This document shows, piece after piece, positions 61,623 to 64,000 of a stretch of 64,000 nucleotides of DNA. The DNA comes from an uncultured Acetatifactor sp. Lineage in GTDB: Bacteria > Bacillota > Clostridia > Lachnospirales > Lachnospiraceae. Numbering within the stretch: the stretch's first letter is position 1; the number at the start of each line of letters is the position of its first letter. Where the stretch lies: the NCBI GenBank assembly GCA_934394815.1, contig CAKRRD010000002.1, forward strand, positions 82,473-146,472, in the 5' to 3' direction. Made by a program: the position numbers and the translations under genes. The notes beneath the pieces are model-generated. The model was not told the origin of the DNA, made no database searches, and saw only the letters and a program-made list of their open reading frames with translations.

Positions 61623-62133
61623 TTTGATTTCCTTTCCGACGGCATTCTCTATGGTAGAAAAACAGCACGATCTTTTCCAGATATCTTTTCAGTACGATCT
61701 GGATCTCTTCCTTCGGATGAATGGGCTTCGTCAGATACGTCACGATCCCGCACTTTTTCGCTCCCCACACATCGGTAAACAGCTGGTCTCCCACAAAAAG
61801 GGTGGTATCCGCCCCGGTGTGCATCTGTTCCATGGCCCGCAGATAACCGTCTCTTCCGGGCTTTCCTGCCTTATAGATATAAGAAGCTCCCACTGCATCC
61901 GCAAAGCTTTTCACGCGGGGTTCCTTATTGTTGGATAAAAGTAACGTCTGAAATCCCTGTTCCCGCAGCCTGCCGAAAAATTCGACCGCCCGGGGTGTGG
62001 CCGGTGCTCCGTGAGGTACCAGAGTATTGTCAATGTCAAAAATGATTCCTCGATAGCCCTTTTCGTATAATGTTCTGTAATCTATGCCATAGGCGGAATC
62101 CGCCTCATGATCCGGGTAAAACTGATGCAGCAT
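61612..62133 (-). CDS. yqeG: YqeG family HAD-IIIA phosphatase
   Basis: 173 residues with HAD motifs: GIIFDIDNTLVPH (nucleophile Asp), LLLSNNKE, GKPGRDGYLRAM and FVGDQLFTDVWGAKKCG. ATG at 62133 follows AAAGGCGGGAC; the ATG at 62166 lacks an RBS. Physiological substrate unknown; some homologs act on phosphatidylglycerol phosphate. Confidence 0.92.
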   Translation of the reverse strand: MLHQFYPDHEADSAYGIDYRTLYEKGYRGIIFDIDNTLVPHGAPATPRAVEFFGRLREQGFQTLLLSNNKEPRVKSFADAVGASYIYKAGKPGRDGYLRAMEQMHTGADTTLFVGDQLFTDVWGAKKCGIVTYLTKPIHPKEEIQIVLKRYLEKIVLFFYHRECRRKGNQNAE

Positions 62134-62162
62134 CTGTCCCGCCTTTCGCTTCCTTATAATTT

Positions 62163-62732
62163 TCATGATTTTAAAATACAGTCTGCCTTCTCCTCCACGG
62201 AAAATGCCTGAAAATATGCTTCTTCCAGCGGAATCCACAGTTGCAGGAAATCCTGTAACCGGTCTTCCCCGTTCCTCTCACGGATCCGCTTCGTCTGCTC
62301 CCTGTGGTCAATATCAAGAAATACCTTCCGATCCATGTAATCTCCCAGCACCGGATGGCAGCTGTAGGCTCCTTCCACGAACACAAAACCGTCGTTTTTC
62401 ACCGGAATCCACTCTCCCAGAGCCATCTGGGAGCAGTCAAATCTCCGATAGGAAAAAGGAACTCCCTCACGGAGTTTCGGCAGTACTTCCTCCCGGAAAC
62501 GCTCATAGTGGACATTTCCTCCGGGTTCCTTTCTGCGCTCCGGTGTCCGAAACTTTGGCGGCAGGAAAAAGTCATCCATATGGATTACATCTCCGCCCAG
62601 TTCTTCTGCCAGCCTTGCGGCCAGTGTCGTCTTCCCGGCGGCACATCTTCCGTCCATGGCAATAATGCGTATCTTTGTGGAAAACGTCCGTAATTCTTCT
62701 GTCAATTCAGATACTGTCTTTAGCGATCTCAT
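62163..62732 (-). CDS. Uridine-kinase-like P-loop ATPase
   Basis: 189 residues. Walker A MDGRCAAGKTTLAARLAEEL, MDDFFLPPKFRTPERRKEPGGNVHYERF (uridine/pantothenate kinase-like substrate lid) and VFVEGAYSCHPVLGDYMDRKVFLDID. ATG at 62732 follows GGAG by seven bases and lies within the end of the DUF3842 gene. Substrate unknown. Confidence 0.85.
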   Translation of the reverse strand: MRSLKTVSELTEELRTFSTKIRIIAMDGRCAAGKTTLAARLAEELGGDVIHMDDFFLPPKFRTPERRKEPGGNVHYERFREEVLPKLREGVPFSYRRFDCSQMALGEWIPVKNDGFVFVEGAYSCHPVLGDYMDRKVFLDIDHREQTKRIRERNGEDRLQDFLQLWIPLEEAYFQAFSVEEKADCILKS

Positions 62733-63114
62733 CCACAGCCTCCGCAATGTATTCTCCCAGCCGTCTGTTCTCGACTCCTACGATAGTGGCATGGCATTTG
62801 CTCATGGGGATCAGGATCAGCTTCGCAGCATTGGAAGCTGCCGCTGCCGCCATGGCCGGGGTGATCTCTCCCAGCATGGCATCCGCCATGACGATTCCCA
62901 TGGGACCTACGATCACATCCGCTCTCTTACTGTTATAGATCACCGCATTTTCTCCGGTGGCGCCACTCGTCACACCGCTTTTCATCATATTTGCCGTAGC
63001 CGTGGCATTGGTTCCAACCGCCACCAGTTCCGCCTCCGGAAAACGCTCTTTCAGGGCCTCCAGCAGGCTTCTTCCAACGCCTCCGCCCTGGCCGTCCATT
63101 ACCATAATACGCAT
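62707..63114 (-). CDS. DUF3842 family protein
   Basis: 135 residues. Glycine-rich N-terminus MRIMVMDGQGGGVGRSLLEAL, VAVGTNATATANMMKSG and VGPMGIVMADAMLGEITPAMA suggest a nucleotide- or ligand-binding Rossmann-like fold. ATG at 63114 follows ACAGGAGCAATGTT. First gene of the yqeG-aro unit, driven by the promoter at 63152-63180. Function unknown. Confidence 0.85.
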   Translation of the reverse strand: MRIMVMDGQGGGVGRSLLEALKERFPEAELVAVGTNATATANMMKSGVTSGATGENAVIYNSKRADVIVGPMGIVMADAMLGEITPAMAAAAASNAAKLILIPMSKCHATIVGVENRRLGEYIAEAVDEIAKDSI

Positions 63115-63151
63115 AACATTGCTCCTGTAAAAATTAATACATATATCGTTT

Positions 63152-63180
63152 ATGATAGCATGGCTAATGCTTTTTTGCAA
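63152..63180 (-). promoter_or_regulatory. Promoter of the DUF3842-kinase-yqeG-aro operon
   Basis: TTGCAA, 17-bp spacer, TATCAT, about 40 bp before the DUF3842 start. Seven bases away, the divergent ECF promoter begins. Confidence 0.7.
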
Positions 63181-63186
63181 TTTATC

Positions 63187-63215
63187 TTGACAAAAAAATG
63201 CTTACCCCTTATTAT
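63187..63215 (+). promoter_or_regulatory. Promoter of the ECF transporter gene
   Basis: TTGACA, 17-bp spacer, TATTAT. It drives a leader of about 105 nt that contains a terminator hairpin. Confidence 0.75.
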
Positions 63216-63242
63216 GAATTATGCTTCACGAAGGAGCTTCAC

Positions 63243-63296
63243 GCCAGAAGGCATATTACCCCCAGAAGGGAGAAGTGTGCCGTTCTGGCTCTTTTT
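63243..63296 (+). promoter_or_regulatory. Attenuator-type terminator in the ECF gene leader
   Basis: GCCAGAAGGCA and TGCCGTTCTGGC arms (11 bp with one bulged base) enclose a small CCC/GGG hairpin and are followed by TCTTTTT. It stands between promoter and RBS of the ECF gene. The 5' part (GCTTCACGAAGGAGCTTC) can form a competing fold. Ligand class not recognised. Confidence 0.6.
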
Positions 63297-63327
63297 ATAT
63301 CTTTTTATATCAGGAGGTTTTCTTTCC

Positions 63328-63900
63328 ATGAAAAAATTAACTGCTTTAAACAAGAGTATTCTCACCGCTCTGTGTGTTGCCTTATGCGTGGTTCTGCCCA
63401 TGACTCTGCACGCGATCCCCAAGGGAGGCGTCCTGTTCTCCCCCATGCATCTGCCCGTGCTTCTGTGCGGTCTCGTCTGCGGAGCACCTTTCGGTCTGGT
63501 CTGCGGACTTCTGGGGCCTCTGGTATCCAGTCTGCTCACCGGCATGCCCGCTTTCGGCTATATGCCCGTCATGATGATCGAACTGGGGCTCTACGGTCTG
63601 ATCAGTGGACTGGTCATGCGGTTTCTCCGCAGCGGCAAGCTGGTCATCGATCTGTATGCCGCTCTGGTCATCGCCATGCTGGGCGGCCGTGTGATCACCG
63701 GAATCTTACGTGCTCTGATCTTCGCCGGCGGTTCCTACAGCTGGTCCGCCTGGGCTGCCGGATATTTCGTATCCTGTCTCCCCGGTATCATCATCCAGCT
63801 GCTTCTGATCCCTGCCATCTACGTGGCTCTGGAACGGGCACGTCTGCTGCCGGTGCGTTACCCTAAGGACAGCGTTTCCGTAGAGACTGAAGCCGCATAA
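63328..63900 (+). CDS. ECF transporter S-component
   Basis: 190 residues, six hydrophobic helices: SILTALCVALCVVLPMTLH, HLPVLLCGLVCGAPFGLVCGLLGPLVSSLLTG, VMMIELGLYGLISGLVM, AALVIAMLGGRVITGILRALIF and LPGIIIQLLLIPAIYVALE. This is the vitamin-type substrate-binding subunit that shares a general EcfAA'T module encoded elsewhere. ATG at 63328 follows AGGAGG. The vitamin cannot be told from sequence; a leader attenuator suggests feedback by the product. Confidence 0.88.
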   Translation: MKKLTALNKSILTALCVALCVVLPMTLHAIPKGGVLFSPMHLPVLLCGLVCGAPFGLVCGLLGPLVSSLLTGMPAFGYMPVMMIELGLYGLISGLVMRFLRSGKLVIDLYAALVIAMLGGRVITGILRALIFAGGSYSWSAWAAGYFVSCLPGIIIQLLLIPAIYVALERARLLPVRYPKDSVSVETEAA

Positions 63901-63924
63901 TTCAAATCCGGTATTTTCCAGACA

Positions 63925-64000
63925 ATCGAGTAGGAGGCGGTGACTAACCGCCGTCCTCTCACACCACCGTGCGTACCGTTCGGTACACGGCGGTTTCAAT
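63925..64000 (-). mobile_element. 3' end of a group II intron (domains V-VI), cut by the window edge
   Basis: On the minus strand a domain V-like hairpin (CCGTGTACC-GAAC-GGTACGCACGG) is followed by GTGGTGTGAGAGG and a domain VI-like hairpin GGCGGT-TAGTC-ACCGCC, then a TCCTACTCGAT end. I know this sequence as the 3' end of retro-type bacterial group II introns. The boundary at about 63925 is approximate; the reverse transcriptase gene would lie outside to the right. It begins 25 bp after the ECF stop codon. Confidence 0.75.

Overview
The window looks like a chromosomal stretch of a gut-type Lachnospiraceae (Clostridia, Firmicutes). This rests on family content: DUF5057 and DUF5688 proteins, DUF3842, a YidC-type insertase, a Gram-positive-style type IV pilus operon, purine-rich ribosome binding sites and TATAAT/TTGACA promoters. 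Most genes are on the minus strand; the exceptions are lepB, hicAB, ponA and an ECF transporter gene.

Left edge (1-3300): a 3'-truncated patB/malY and a trans-sulfuration enzyme form a cystathionine-to-homocysteine operon behind a perfect inverted-repeat operator candidate. A decayed Rpn-type gene follows.

3300-22600: one long type IV pilus operon on the minus strand reads pilB, pilC, major pilin, prepilin peptidase, a PilM-PilN fusion, pilO, PilV-like, PilX-like and GspH-like pseudopilins, a pseudopilin with Ig-like domains, and a 1749-residue secreted DUF5057 protein. PilB has an MshEN-like (c-di-GMP binding) N-terminus. No retraction ATPase is present in the window.

22600-24000: a compact toxin-antitoxin scar. 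On the minus strand lie a promoter, two 52-bp repeats with pseudoknot potential, an intrinsic terminator and the 5'-truncated remains of a type III (TenpIN/CptIN-like) toxin. On the plus strand, next to it, is hicAB, with hicA broken by an internal deletion and hicB intact. Both toxins are damaged while both antitoxins look intact. The type III cassette is flanked by near-identical direct repeats.

24000-33100: an intracellular GH26 mannanase gene, a nine-copy 51-bp palindromic tandem repeat, flotillin, a complete 2-aminoethylphosphonate pathway (aepZ, aepX with a nucleotidyltransferase domain, aepY), a winged-helix/LicC-PntC-like nucleotidyltransferase, and metA with the acetyl-CoA-type residue.

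33100-45200: ligA, rluF, rnhA and a flavodoxin-type reductase gene, then lepB converging on three tandem LTA-synthase-like membrane transferases, a small membrane protein and a YidC-glycerophosphotransferase fusion. With the phosphonate genes this suggests a phosphonate- or glycerophosphate-decorated surface polymer (inference).

45200-64000: a sensor GGDEF protein, a zinc-ribbon membrane protein, a DUF1905/C39-like protein, mgtE, a YigZ family gene, PBP1A, gdhA, a helical hypothetical gene, an SH3-domain protein, tRNA-Arg(CCG), DUF5688, efp, an aroK-aroQ in-frame fusion with an internal start, aroE, yqeG, a P-loop kinase, DUF3842, an ECF S-component behind a candidate attenuator, and the 3' end of a group II intron at the right edge.
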